IMG/VR virus record: IMGVR_UViG_3300046665_000482
Span: 1-61,377 of that record
DNA: 61,377 nucleotides
From: a virus
Reading direction: 5' to 3' (one strand)
Shown here: piece by piece, positions 1-7,938 of the stretch
Layout of the letters: each line of letters starts with the position of its first letter
How positions within the stretch are numbered: the stretch's first letter is position 1
Notes under the pieces: model-generated
Database searches by the model: none
The model's input: the letters and a program-made list of their open reading frames with translations, nothing else
What the model was told of the DNA's origin: nothing
Translations under genes and position numbers: made by a program

Positions 1-564
1 CTTTACCAATAATATCTCGCGGATACGAATATCATCCAGCAAAACTCCATTATCGTCAATCACATAAATTACGTCAATGGTTTCGGAGTTTTTACCGTAA
101 CGGCGAATGTGCGAAAGTACACGGGTTACATCCCAGCTCTTTTTAACGGCAATGTAATCCGGTGTCATTAAACGGCCAACGCTGTCTTCCTGGTAGCCTA
201 ATAGGGATAATGCTTCTTTACGGTCTTCGGGCGATAGGTGCAGTATCAGCTTGGTAACCGCATCGCCATGTAATTCACTAAAAAAAGCGGTACGGTCATC
301 CGGCGGAAGCTCATTAATAAGCTCACTTACTTTTCTACCTGAAAGTTTTTTAATAATACGTTCCTGCGTAGGAAAATCCAATATCCTGAATACATTAACC
401 GCCCGGTTAATGGAAAGGGTTTCTATAAATAAGGGGCCGTACTCCGGAAGTTCATCAATCAGTTCTTCAACATCCGATATATTAAGGTTATTCAAATAAT
501 CCTTTAACTGGCTATTATCACCTTCCTGCAGTAATAATTCTATTTGCTCAACCATTTCTTCCAT
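1..564 (-). CDS. mgtE: Magnesium transporter MgtE, N-terminal part (cut by window edge)
   Basis: The leftward frame is open from ATG at 564 to the window edge (188 codons). It reads as the MgtE N domain, a superhelix of short helices with repeats such as ELIDELPEYG and ELINELPPDDR (roughly residues 35-105). The start of the first CBS domain follows (GRLMTPDYIAVKKSWDV, about 135-155). MgtE is an inner-membrane Mg2+ channel; the cytosolic N and CBS domains sense intracellular Mg2+. The membrane domain lies beyond the window. The gene is host DNA, divergent from ychF. Confidence 0.9.
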   Translation of the reverse strand, partial: MEEMVEQIELLLQEGDNSQLKDYLNNLNISDVEELIDELPEYGPLFIETLSINRAVNVFRILDFPTQERIIKKLSGRKVSELINELPPDDRTAFFSELHGDAVTKLILHLSPEDRKEALSLLGYQEDSVGRLMTPDYIAVKKSWDVTRVLSHIRRYGKNSETIDVIYVIDDNGVLLDDIRIREILLVK

Positions 565-667
565 AAAAAGCGCCCTCTTGTTTACATGTTTTTGCCTTAA
601 TTTATACCCATTGGTAACGGTCGCAAAAGTCGTTTATTTTTTCAAATTACAAGGCAGTTTTTTCTGT

Positions 668-675
668 TATCTTTG
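668..675 (+). promoter_or_regulatory. Putative -7 box upstream of ychF
   Basis: TATCTTTG is an exact match to the Bacteroidota -7 consensus TAnnTTTG, about 90 nt before the ychF start. The expected -33 position holds a T-rich run and not a clear TTTG, so the call is moderate. Confidence 0.4.
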
Positions 676-765
676 CGGCTTAATTTGAGTAGGCGGTTTG
701 CAGTTTGCTGTAGGCAGTTAGCGCGCTCATTTAGAGTTTACAATTTAGAAATTAGAGTTTAACAA

Positions 766-1869
766 ATGGGTTTACAATGTGGTATAGTAGGCTTGCCAAA
801 CGTAGGTAAGTCAACGCTTTTTAACTGTTTATCAAATGCCAAGGCACAGGCGGCAAATTTTCCGTTTTGTACGATTGAGCCAAATGTGGGTGTAATTACC
901 GTGCCTGATGAACGCCTTACAAAACTGACAGAAATTGTTAACCCAAAAAACGTTGTTCCGAATGTTATTGAGATAGTTGACATTGCCGGGCTTGTTAAAG
1001 GTGCCAGCAAAGGCGAAGGCCTGGGTAACCAGTTCCTGGCTAATATACGCGCTACAAATGCCATAATACACGTATTACGCTGCTTTGATAACGATAACGT
1101 GATACACGTTGATGGCTCTGTTGACCCCATCCGCGATAAAGAAATTATTGATACTGAACTACAGCTTAAAGATCTGGATTCGATAGAAAAAAAGATCCAA
1201 AAGGTTGAGAAAATGGCCAAAACAGGCGGCGATAAGGAAGCTAAAAAAACTTACGACGTACTAACCATTTACAGGAACCATTTGCTGGAAGGAAAATCTG
1301 CCCGTACCGCCCCTGTTGCTGAAGAAGATAAGGTATATATTGAAGATATATGGTTGCTTACTGCCAAACCGGTTATGTACGTATGTAATGTTGATGAAGG
1401 CTCTGTTACCACCGGTAACGCTTATGTAGAAAAAGTAAAAGCGGCTGTAAAAGAAGAAAATGCTGAAGTATTGGTTATATCGGCACAAATTGAAGCTGAA
1501 ATTGCTGAGCTGGAATCATACGAAGAACGTCAGGAGTTTTTGAATGACTTAGGGCTTGCAGAATCGGGCGTAAATAAGTTAATAAAAGCGGCTTACCGCC
1601 TGCTTAACCTGGCCACATACTTTACTGCAGGTGTACAAGAAGTGCGTGCATGGACCATTACACAGGGCTTTACCGCTCCGCAGGCTGCAGGTGTTATCCA
1701 TACCGACTTTGAAAAAGGCTTTATTCGCGCAGAGGTAATAAAGTACGAAGATTTTGTTAAGTTTAATGGATCAGAAGCTGTTATTAAAGAAAATGGCAAA
1801 CTGGCAGTTGAAGGCAAAACCTACGTTGTTGAAGATGGCGATATAATGCACTTCAGGTTTAACGTTTAA
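766..1869 (+). CDS. ychF: Redox-regulated ATPase / GTPase-like YchF
   Basis: The 367-aa product has the usual length of the Obg-related YchF family. The P-loop GLPNVGKST is at residues 9-17. The G3-like DIAGLVKGAS motif is near 70 and a coiled-coil arm lies around 130-200. The G4 position carries NVDE instead of NKxD, which explains the ATP preference of the family. The C-terminal TGS domain ends in EDGDIMHFRFNV. YchF is a cytosolic ribosome-associated P-loop ATPase linked to stress responses. Host gene. Confidence 0.96.
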   Translation: MGLQCGIVGLPNVGKSTLFNCLSNAKAQAANFPFCTIEPNVGVITVPDERLTKLTEIVNPKNVVPNVIEIVDIAGLVKGASKGEGLGNQFLANIRATNAIIHVLRCFDNDNVIHVDGSVDPIRDKEIIDTELQLKDLDSIEKKIQKVEKMAKTGGDKEAKKTYDVLTIYRNHLLEGKSARTAPVAEEDKVYIEDIWLLTAKPVMYVCNVDEGSVTTGNAYVEKVKAAVKEENAEVLVISAQIEAEIAELESYEERQEFLNDLGLAESGVNKLIKAAYRLLNLATYFTAGVQEVRAWTITQGFTAPQAAGVIHTDFEKGFIRAEVIKYEDFVKFNGSEAVIKENGKLAVEGKTYVVEDGDIMHFRFNV

Positions 1870-1907
1870 CAAAAATTAAACTATAATATTAACCTTACAT
1901 TGCAGGC

Positions 1908-3839
1908 ATGAAAGCATTGTATAATTTAAATAAATGTTACTTAAATTATACAATGGCCTCGCTTTTGGCACTGCTGTCATTTCCAAAAAATGTATTTGCA
2001 CAGGCCGAATTTATGCCATACGGCAACTTAAACGGCATACGTATTAAAGGCCAGCTAATGGCATTTAATACCAGTATTGATGTTGTAGGCAATAGTTGGC
2101 TAAAAATAAAATCGACAGGTAAAGAACTTCAAAAGCCTCAATTTAAACGGAGTAGCAACCTGCAGGTAGTAAATACTGCTATAGGTAGCTTCGGCTTTAT
2201 TATAACCAATGAAGACATAGGCTATGGTAAAATAAAACTTACTATAAAATGTACGGTAAACCATGATACTACAGTAAAAGGTGTTTACTTAGGAATACGG
2301 CTTCCAAAAACGGTTTATACAAACAGCGCCAGTCATTTAAAACGGACAAGCACAATGCCGCAATCGCCCATTACAGCTATTGGTTTTAAGGGCAATCAGC
2401 AAGAAATAACCATTACACCAAGCCAGCCATCGGAAATTATACAGCCTAATAACGATACGTTAAAACACATTCAGCTATACTTCCCTATTTGCGAAGGGGA
2501 ATTAAATAAAGGAGATGTTTTTGCAAAATCCTTTTCTATAAATGTAACCGGTATTGTTGATGACAGCGATGCTACCCTGCAAATGGATACCACCAACCCG
2601 GGGAGAAACTTTATGGGCCTTGGTGGAAACTTTCGCCTGCAAAACGCCAAAACCGACCCACAGGTAATTGATTACTGCCTTAAAAACTTAAATGTGGTGT
2701 GGGGCCGTGTAGAAATGCCCTGGCATACCTGGCAACCATCCATGAGCCAGGACCCTATTGCAGCAGCCGACAGTGGTTTTTTAAACGAGCATGTTAAAAG
2801 ATCAATGGAAATGGCGCAAAAATTATATAAACTAAACATTCCTATTATTTTAAGCGCATGGTCGCCACCGCAATGGGCAGTTGTTGGGCCATTAAAGTAT
2901 GGTCCTGATAAAAATGGTGTTTGGGGTAACCCTCTCCTTGCAGATCATATGCAACAGATATATAAATCAATTACTGATTATATAATTTATTTAAAAACTC
3001 ATTATGGTGCCGAGGTTAAATACTTCTCCTTTAATGAATCAGATCTTGGGATAAACATCAGGCAAACAGGCAGCGAACATGCCGAACTGATAAAGGGGCT
3101 TGGCGCTTATTTCAAATCAAAAAATTTATCAACCAAGCTGCTCTCGGGCGATAATTCAGATGCCACAACTTATAAATTTATTTACCCGGCTATGAATGAC
3201 CCCGAAGCATTGCCCTACATTGGCGCAATATCCTTTCACTCATGGCGCGGATGGGATACACCAACATTACAAAAATGGGCCGATGCTGCAAAAAAACTTA
3301 ATCTGCCCCTGCTTGTAGGCGAAGGCAGTATTGATGCGGCAGCCTGGGCCTATCCTGCTTATTTTGAAGAAGAATCATACGCCCTTGAAGAAATTAATCT
3401 TTATACCCGCCTTATAGCTATCTGCCAGCCGCAGTCTATTTTACAATGGCAACTTACGGCAGATTATTCGCCTTTAGCCGGCGGCGGAATTTTTGGTGAT
3501 AACGGGCAATTAAGGCCAACCCGTCGTTTTTGGCAGCTTAAACAATTAGCATCAACGCCGTCAAATTTATACGTTTTTCCGCTTGTGGCAGATAACGAAA
3601 ATGTTTCTTGCACTGCTTTAGGCAATTCATTTACCGGCACCTATAGCTTTCATATAGTAAACAACAGCGCCACCAGGCAAGTGCATTTAAAGGGCTTGCC
3701 TTATGCAGTTAAAACGCTTAATGTGTATATAACAGACAATAAGCACAACATTAAAAAAGTTAAAGAGATAAAGGTTACTAACCACCAGGCTCAGTTTAAA
3801 CTTGGCGCCAGGTGCTTTACAACTCTTAGTACCAATTAA
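1908..3839 (+). CDS. Secreted glycoside hydrolase, clan GH-A (GH30/GH39-like)
   Basis: The 643-aa product opens with a signal-peptide-like segment: Lys-rich start, a hydrophobic stretch around residues 15-28, then cleavage after VFA. A beta-sandwich-like N part (about 30-235) is followed by a TIM barrel starting near FMGLGGNF. The likely acid/base is E377 in FNESD and the likely nucleophile is E472 in LLVGEGS, the pattern of retaining clan-A enzymes. A C-terminal beta domain follows from about 560. It probably cleaves a plant or microbial polysaccharide outside the cytoplasm; the substrate cannot be read from sequence. It is 38 bp after ychF. Host gene. Confidence 0.8.
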   Translation: MKALYNLNKCYLNYTMASLLALLSFPKNVFAQAEFMPYGNLNGIRIKGQLMAFNTSIDVVGNSWLKIKSTGKELQKPQFKRSSNLQVVNTAIGSFGFIITNEDIGYGKIKLTIKCTVNHDTTVKGVYLGIRLPKTVYTNSASHLKRTSTMPQSPITAIGFKGNQQEITITPSQPSEIIQPNNDTLKHIQLYFPICEGELNKGDVFAKSFSINVTGIVDDSDATLQMDTTNPGRNFMGLGGNFRLQNAKTDPQVIDYCLKNLNVVWGRVEMPWHTWQPSMSQDPIAAADSGFLNEHVKRSMEMAQKLYKLNIPIILSAWSPPQWAVVGPLKYGPDKNGVWGNPLLADHMQQIYKSITDYIIYLKTHYGAEVKYFSFNESDLGINIRQTGSEHAELIKGLGAYFKSKNLSTKLLSGDNSDATTYKFIYPAMNDPEALPYIGAISFHSWRGWDTPTLQKWADAAKKLNLPLLVGEGSIDAAAWAYPAYFEEESYALEEINLYTRLIAICQPQSILQWQLTADYSPLAGGGIFGDNGQLRPTRRFWQLKQLASTPSNLYVFPLVADNENVSCTALGNSFTGTYSFHIVNNSATRQVHLKGLPYAVKTLNVYITDNKHNIKKVKEIKVTNHQAQFKLGARCFTTLSTN

Positions 3840-3879
3840 TAAGATTGATTAACCGTTTTTTATATCTTTGCGCCAGATA

Positions 3880-3954
3880 GTTCTCGTAGTTCAATGGATA
3901 GAATTATGGCCTCCGAAGCCGTCGATATGAGTTCGAATCTCATCGAGAACACCA
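3880..3954 (+). tRNA. tRNA-Arg(CCG), prophage attachment gene
   Basis: The cloverleaf is complete. The acceptor stem GTTCTCG pairs with CGAGAAC, the anticodon stem ATGGC/GCCGT encloses loop CTCCGAA (anticodon CCG), and the T-arm ATGAG/CTCAT encloses TTCGAAT. Discriminator A3951 is followed by an encoded CCA. A TATCTTTG -7 box sits at 3863-3870, about 10 nt upstream. The 3' 15 nt are the prophage core repeat, so the bases after 3952, including the end of the CCA, are phage-supplied. Confidence 0.95.
3938..3952 (+). repeat. attL core (15-bp direct repeat)
   Basis: TCTCATCGAGAACAC lies in the T-stem and acceptor 3' strand of tRNA-Arg and is repeated exactly at 60245-60259. Flanking bases differ on both sides, so the core is exactly 15 bp. 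Confidence 0.9.
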
Positions 3955-4065
3955 AATCAATACCAGTTCGGTCTAAAACGGTACTAAAAATAGCCTTAAC
4001 TTTAGTTAAAAGGCACTTTGCTAATTCAACTAGCATTCTTTTATATCGCGTTAATTCGCTATTTT

Positions 4066-4085
4066 TAGACACCCATTTGACACCG
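4066..4085 (+). repeat. Left integrase arm-type site
   Basis: TAGACACCCATTTGACACCG is matched at 19 of 20 positions by 60167-60186, just inside attR. A third GACAC follows at 4091, so GACAC units recur about every 11 bp. This is the arrangement expected of arm sites for the N-terminal domain of a tyrosine integrase. Confidence 0.6.
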
Positions 4086-4099
4086 TTTAGACACTGGTT

Positions 4100-5320
4100 A
4101 TGAGTATTAATTTAAAGATCGCTTTATTCAAAGGTAAGACATATGCAGATGGGTCACATCCTATTCAGTTGCAATTTTACTTAAACGGAAAGCAAAAACG
4201 AAAAGGAATCTATTCTTGCCACGCTGATGACTGGGACAAAAAAGCATGCCGGGTAAAGCCCAAGGTTACTAACTCAGCATTTATCAATAATTTAATTTCT
4301 GAAAAATATGCTGAGTTCGAGCGAGAGTTAATTAAAATATTAAATGGTGAAATAGCCGCTACTGATTTCTTCGAAGAAAAAAAAGCGCTGACCTTGGGTC
4401 GAATCTTTGAACTGGAACTTAAAAGATTTCAAGACGAAGTAAAACCTGCCCCTTACGCCATATTTGACGGGTATAGAAAACAAATATCATCCTTTACTGA
4501 TATTGATAACCTTAATATAAAAGATATCGATCTTAAATGGTTCCAATCATACGCTGCTTACTTAAAAACGGCAGAAAAGATCGACGGCAAGACTGTAAAA
4601 AAAGTAAATATTGGTTCTACTTCTCAAAAGAAAATTAAGTCAATCAGGAGGCTAATTGAAAAATATTCTGGCCAGATGCCAAGTGACGATGTGAAAAATT
4701 TCAGGGTTCCCACTAGAAAGCCAGCTAAACAGAAACTGACGCTTGATGAACTTGCAAAAATTGAAAATTTAGAACTAAGTCCCGATACCACTATTGATGT
4801 AGTTCGAGACATATTTTTAATGCAAGTATATCTTAGAGGTGCAAGGGTTGGTTCATTATTACAGGCTTACTCCAATCAGTTTGATGATGGGCGCTATGTC
4901 GCCTCTAATAGTGACGGTAAAAACAACGTTGGTTCAAGGCTAATACCAAAAGCTCAGATTATTGTAGATAAGTACTATGGACGACATGAACGACTGTTCC
5001 CATTGTATAAATTTGTACCGGATCCCAAGCTGAGCGAATATGAAAATAAACGCAAAGGACTAAAGAAGAAAGAATCGTGCACGACAGTTGTCAATAAATA
5101 TCTTAAACAAATAGCTGAAAAAGCGGAAATTCAAAAACCAATATCGTCCCATATTGCACGCCATACATTCGCCCGTATGGCTATAGATAAAATAAATAAT
5201 CCAATGGTAACCATGGAGCTATTAGGGCACGCATCTCTAGCAGTCCATCAGGCATACCTTAACGACATCAGAAAGGATGACTTATTGGATGCCGCAGCCG
5301 ATGATATATTTGATATTTAA
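4100..5320 (+). CDS. int: Phage tyrosine integrase
   Basis: The 406-aa protein has an N-terminal arm-DNA-binding domain (about 1-90), a SAM-like core-binding domain (about 95-195) and a C-terminal catalytic domain. Catalytic residues are R249 (LRGARVGSLL), H351 and R354 (HIARHTFA), H377 (LGHASL) and Y386 (HQAYL). It recombines attP with the tRNA-Arg attB and, with an excisionase, reverses the reaction. It starts 15 bp after the arm repeat, next to attL, as in most tRNA-integrating phages. Confidence 0.96.
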   Translation: MSINLKIALFKGKTYADGSHPIQLQFYLNGKQKRKGIYSCHADDWDKKACRVKPKVTNSAFINNLISEKYAEFERELIKILNGEIAATDFFEEKKALTLGRIFELELKRFQDEVKPAPYAIFDGYRKQISSFTDIDNLNIKDIDLKWFQSYAAYLKTAEKIDGKTVKKVNIGSTSQKKIKSIRRLIEKYSGQMPSDDVKNFRVPTRKPAKQKLTLDELAKIENLELSPDTTIDVVRDIFLMQVYLRGARVGSLLQAYSNQFDDGRYVASNSDGKNNVGSRLIPKAQIIVDKYYGRHERLFPLYKFVPDPKLSEYENKRKGLKKKESCTTVVNKYLKQIAEKAEIQKPISSHIARHTFARMAIDKINNPMVTMELLGHASLAVHQAYLNDIRKDDLLDAAADDIFDI

Positions 5321-5826
5321 GCCGTCAATAACAGTTTATCACTAAAAGAACAATAGCCGTTCCTGCTGATAATAATATGATCAAGTAACTTTATATTCAT
5401 AAATTCTGCGGCAGCCTTCAGCTTCTTAGTAACTACCATGTCTGCTCCTGATGGCTTTAATGAACCGGATGGGTGGTTGTGTGCAATAATAATATTTGAA
5501 GCCAGGCACCCTAAAGCACAAGCCAAAGCCAATTTAATATCAAATAGTGTGCTGCAGTCAGTGCCAGTGTTTAAGCACCGCCAACATATTACCTCATTAC
5601 AATCATTTAAGTAGAGAATGTAAACCTGCTCCTGAATGCTGATTAATTTCTTATCCCATATTTTTTTCAGGAAGGAATAACTATCAATTGAACAGCAGAT
5701 CGGAGTAGAAAGTATGCTTACTGCATACCTCACACTTAGCTGAGAATGTTTCAACAACAAAAAATAAAAAAGACGTAACCGAGATTTTACTTTTACGCCT
5801 TCAAGGCCTACGAAAGCCCGTTCCAC
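5317..5826 (-). CDS. RadC-like JAB/MPN domain protein
   Basis: The 169-aa product carries the JAMM motif HNHPSG (residues 116-121) with the downstream PSGAD (D129). It lacks the HhH region of full-length RadC. The first 30 or so residues do not resemble the family, and no alternative ATG lies before the conserved part, so the true start may be a downstream non-ATG codon. Function of RadC-like proteins is unsettled; short forms are common in phages and plasmids of Bacteroidota. It converges on the integrase with a 4-bp overlap and may be cargo. Confidence 0.85.
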   Translation of the reverse strand: MERAFVGLEGVKVKSRLRLFYFLLLKHSQLSVRYAVSILSTPICCSIDSYSFLKKIWDKKLISIQEQVYILYLNDCNEVICWRCLNTGTDCSTLFDIKLALACALGCLASNIIIAHNHPSGSLKPSGADMVVTKKLKAAAEFMNIKLLDHIIISRNGYCSFSDKLLLTA

Positions 5827-6067
5827 GCAAAAGACTCAGCTACGCCTTACCGGCGTACTAATCTTGCGCTGCGTTGGAACTTTTTAAATTTCGTAGTTTA
5901 GAAGGCCTGCAACACTTAGTACAATATTTTTATTGCGCTAAAATAATAATTTATTTATTCGGGAGGTTTAATCATCTGCACATATCTTTAAAGTTAGTTA
6001 GGAATGACCTATACGTAAAGCAATAAGAAAATGTTTAGTTATTAAGAAAATAACATCAAGGCGCTGG

Positions 6068-6844
6068 TTAAAATCCACCTATCCTGTAAGATGCGCCCGC
6101 ACCCCATGTCCAACCTCGATAATTGGTGTAGTATTGGTAGTCTCCATTAATATCAAATCTGCCAATCTTAATTTTGACACCAGGTCCGCCTGATGGGCCT
6201 GTAAAGTTGTTAAACTCAGCTTTTGCCAGAGCTTCAAATCCGAACCCTGCAGGCTTCTGTTTAACAGATAGCGAACGTGCGCCCCTGATCGTAAATCTTG
6301 GATCATTTGAGTATATATCCATATAATTGGATCGGCTTCCAAAAAATGGGAACTTTCTTTTATCATATTGCGCGGTAATAAGATCAGCGTCATATCCGGC
6401 ATCAAATGTGGCTGCTTTAGAGCTGTCACGAGGGACGTTAACCGATAGCTTAAAGTAGTTGTCATTGTGGCTGTAGGTAGTTGCAAAATTACTTACTTTT
6501 CGTTCTAACTCCTGTTTTTCAATAAACAGCGTGGTGTTGACTACTGTTATCTGCCTTAACTTATCACGCGTAATATTTAACGCATCAATGGTGTCTAACA
6601 AATCGGCGCTAACTTTATCAACTGCATCCTGGTCAATCTGTTTAACCATCTTAAAAATAGTGTGGGTTAGCCCGTTTTTATCTACCTCTTTGGCGATTTG
6701 CTTAGCCTCCGTTTGAATGTTCTTTTTAGCAATCTCACCAATTGGGTTTGGCTTTACTTCTGGTGAGGACTTGAAGTGTATGTATACTACTAGCCCTACT
6801 ATGGTAAGGATAAGAGCTATAATTATTTTTGTTGGGGTTTTCAT
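6068..6844 (-). CDS. Membrane-anchored lysis-cassette protein, unknown function
   Basis: The 258-aa product has one N-terminal membrane segment (about 5-24), a charged helical region with coiled-coil tendency (about 30-125), and a C-terminal half rich in Gly and aromatic residues ending in GWTWGAGASYRIGGF, which looks like short beta strands. It overlaps the preceding gene by 4 bp and is last of three lysis genes. An anchored rod plus a beta-rich end would suit an envelope-spanning (spanin-like) role. That is inference; no lipobox is present. Confidence 0.6.
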   Translation of the reverse strand: MKTPTKIIIALILTIVGLVVYIHFKSSPEVKPNPIGEIAKKNIQTEAKQIAKEVDKNGLTHTIFKMVKQIDQDAVDKVSADLLDTIDALNITRDKLRQITVVNTTLFIEKQELERKVSNFATTYSHNDNYFKLSVNVPRDSSKAATFDAGYDADLITAQYDKRKFPFFGSRSNYMDIYSNDPRFTIRGARSLSVKQKPAGFGFEALAKAEFNNFTGPSGGPGVKIKIGRFDINGDYQYYTNYRGWTWGAGASYRIGGF

Positions 6845-7116
6845 TTTTTCGACTCTTTAATGGTGCTGTCTTGTTTTGATTTTAACTGATCGATGACACC
6901 GGACTTAACAGCTACAGCCCAGGTTAAATCATCTTTATCTTTTTCAAGTTTATCAACTCGTTTTGCTAGCGCGGCATTGGCTAGTCTAAGGTCGTCACAT
7001 TCGTGGCCGCGGGTAAATTCTTTAAAAACAAAATATGTCAGTAATAGATATACTACTGCTTGGAGCGGGTATTTAACAAAATCAGGAAATGAGAATGGTA
7101 GTTTAGGCACGGTCAT
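6841..7116 (-). CDS. Small single-TM protein of the lysis cassette, holin candidate
   Basis: The 91-aa product has a hydrophobic segment at about 15-31 (YPLQAVVYLLLTYFVFKEF) followed by a charged coiled coil with heptad-like leucines and lysines. It lies 3 bp after the endolysin gene and overlaps the next gene by 4 bp. A small membrane protein beside an endolysin is most often a holin or holin partner; with one visible segment the assignment is tentative. Confidence 0.6.
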   Translation of the reverse strand: MTVPKLPFSFPDFVKYPLQAVVYLLLTYFVFKEFTRGHECDDLRLANAALAKRVDKLEKDKDDLTWAVAVKSGVIDQLKSKQDSTIKESKK

Positions 7117-7119
7117 TGG

Positions 7120-7662
7120 TTAGGCTTCGTTAGTTGACAATTCACCGGCTTCGGTTAAGATGATCTTACGCACGTTCTCTGGCTGTCCAACTTTATAGGC
7201 TGGTTTACGAACAGCAATGCACCGTTCTTTTGCCACCCAAGTGAACCCAACAGCGTTTGACTGGTTTCCCCCATACACAAGAAAGGCGTGATCGTTTTCA
7301 CCAACGTAAAAACCTACATGGCCCCCGCCGGGTCTTTGGAATACTAAAATATCCCATAGCATAGCGTTATGAATGTCAGCATGAGTACCCCATTTTGCCC
7401 ACTCTTTTGCGGCTAATAGTTTATTTGCAGAAAAAGGATACCCGGCACGCAAGGCTACCATACCAACAAATAATCCGCACCAAGGTATATCATCATCTGT
7501 GTACCATCCTGATACGCCAGCTTCTTTAGCCCATTTTGTAATATTCGGATTGCTTCCTTTACCCACATGCTCTAATACGCCGTAATGCTTCAATGCTTCA
7601 ACAAGCATTTTGGGAGCGCCTTCTTTATATAACCATTGATATTTATTGGGTAATTCTGCCAT
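7120..7662 (-). CDS. Endolysin, CHAP/NlpC-like (TIGR02594 type)
   Basis: The 180-aa product has the family pattern IPWCGLF with catalytic C62 and GGGHVGFYVG with H115. An N-terminal helix (KMLVEALKHYGVLE) precedes the catalytic domain. It is predicted to cleave peptide bonds in peptidoglycan for host lysis. No signal peptide is seen, so release should depend on the adjacent membrane protein. It is first in the lysis cassette, and a perfect inverted repeat sits directly before its start. Confidence 0.88.
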   Translation of the reverse strand: MAELPNKYQWLYKEGAPKMLVEALKHYGVLEHVGKGSNPNITKWAKEAGVSGWYTDDDIPWCGLFVGMVALRAGYPFSANKLLAAKEWAKWGTHADIHNAMLWDILVFQRPGGGHVGFYVGENDHAFLVYGGNQSNAVGFTWVAKERCIAVRKPAYKVGQPENVRKIILTEAGELSTNEA

Positions 7663-7684
7663 TGATACAACTAATATTGTATCA
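7663..7684. promoter_or_regulatory. Perfect inverted repeat before the endolysin start
   Basis: TGATACAA and TTGTATCA (8 bp each, 6-nt gap) lie immediately upstream of the endolysin ATG at 7662. It could be an operator or a hairpin in the leader that limits translation of the lysis genes. Confidence 0.45.
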
Positions 7685-7800
7685 CAAAAATACCCTTGTA
7701 AAGAGGCGTGAAAGCGTAGTTGAGCTTACTATCCTAGCCTAGTAAAAAATGGTACTTATGGGGTATTTTTTGAAGGGGTGTATTGTCGGATATTTGATAT

Positions 7801-7938
7801 ATGAGAAAAATAATATTATTATTCGCACTTGCAATCTCCAGTTTGGCAGCCTGTAAAAAAGAAAGCCCCAAACCAATTAAGTTCATTAAGCATCCTGACA
7901 AGGTTAAAGACACAGTAATTTACGTTATCAAGCCTTAA
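7801..7938 (+). CDS. Small lipoprotein, 45 aa, counter-oriented
   Basis: The frame starts MRKIILLFALAISSLAAC: a basic start, a hydrophobic core and a lipobox ending at Cys18. A Lys-rich tail ending YVIKP follows. Signal peptidase II processing would give a lipid-anchored peptide of about 28 residues. It runs against the late genes, in the gap between the lysis and tail modules, and its stop overlaps the 3' end of the baseplate gene by 4 bp. A GATATTTG box just before the ATG is a weak promoter candidate. Such genes can act in surface modification or superinfection exclusion; the role here is inference. Confidence 0.65.
   Translation: MRKIILLFALAISSLAACKKESPKPIKFIKHPDKVKDTVIYVIKP

Noticed and set aside
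3894-4103. 69-aa rightward frame across tRNA-Arg and attL
   Set aside because: Crosses the tRNA and the attachment core, so it is chance reading.
5827-6067. Inverted AGGCCTACGAAA-like segments near 5797-5905
   Set aside because: Imperfect and not symmetric enough to support a specific element.
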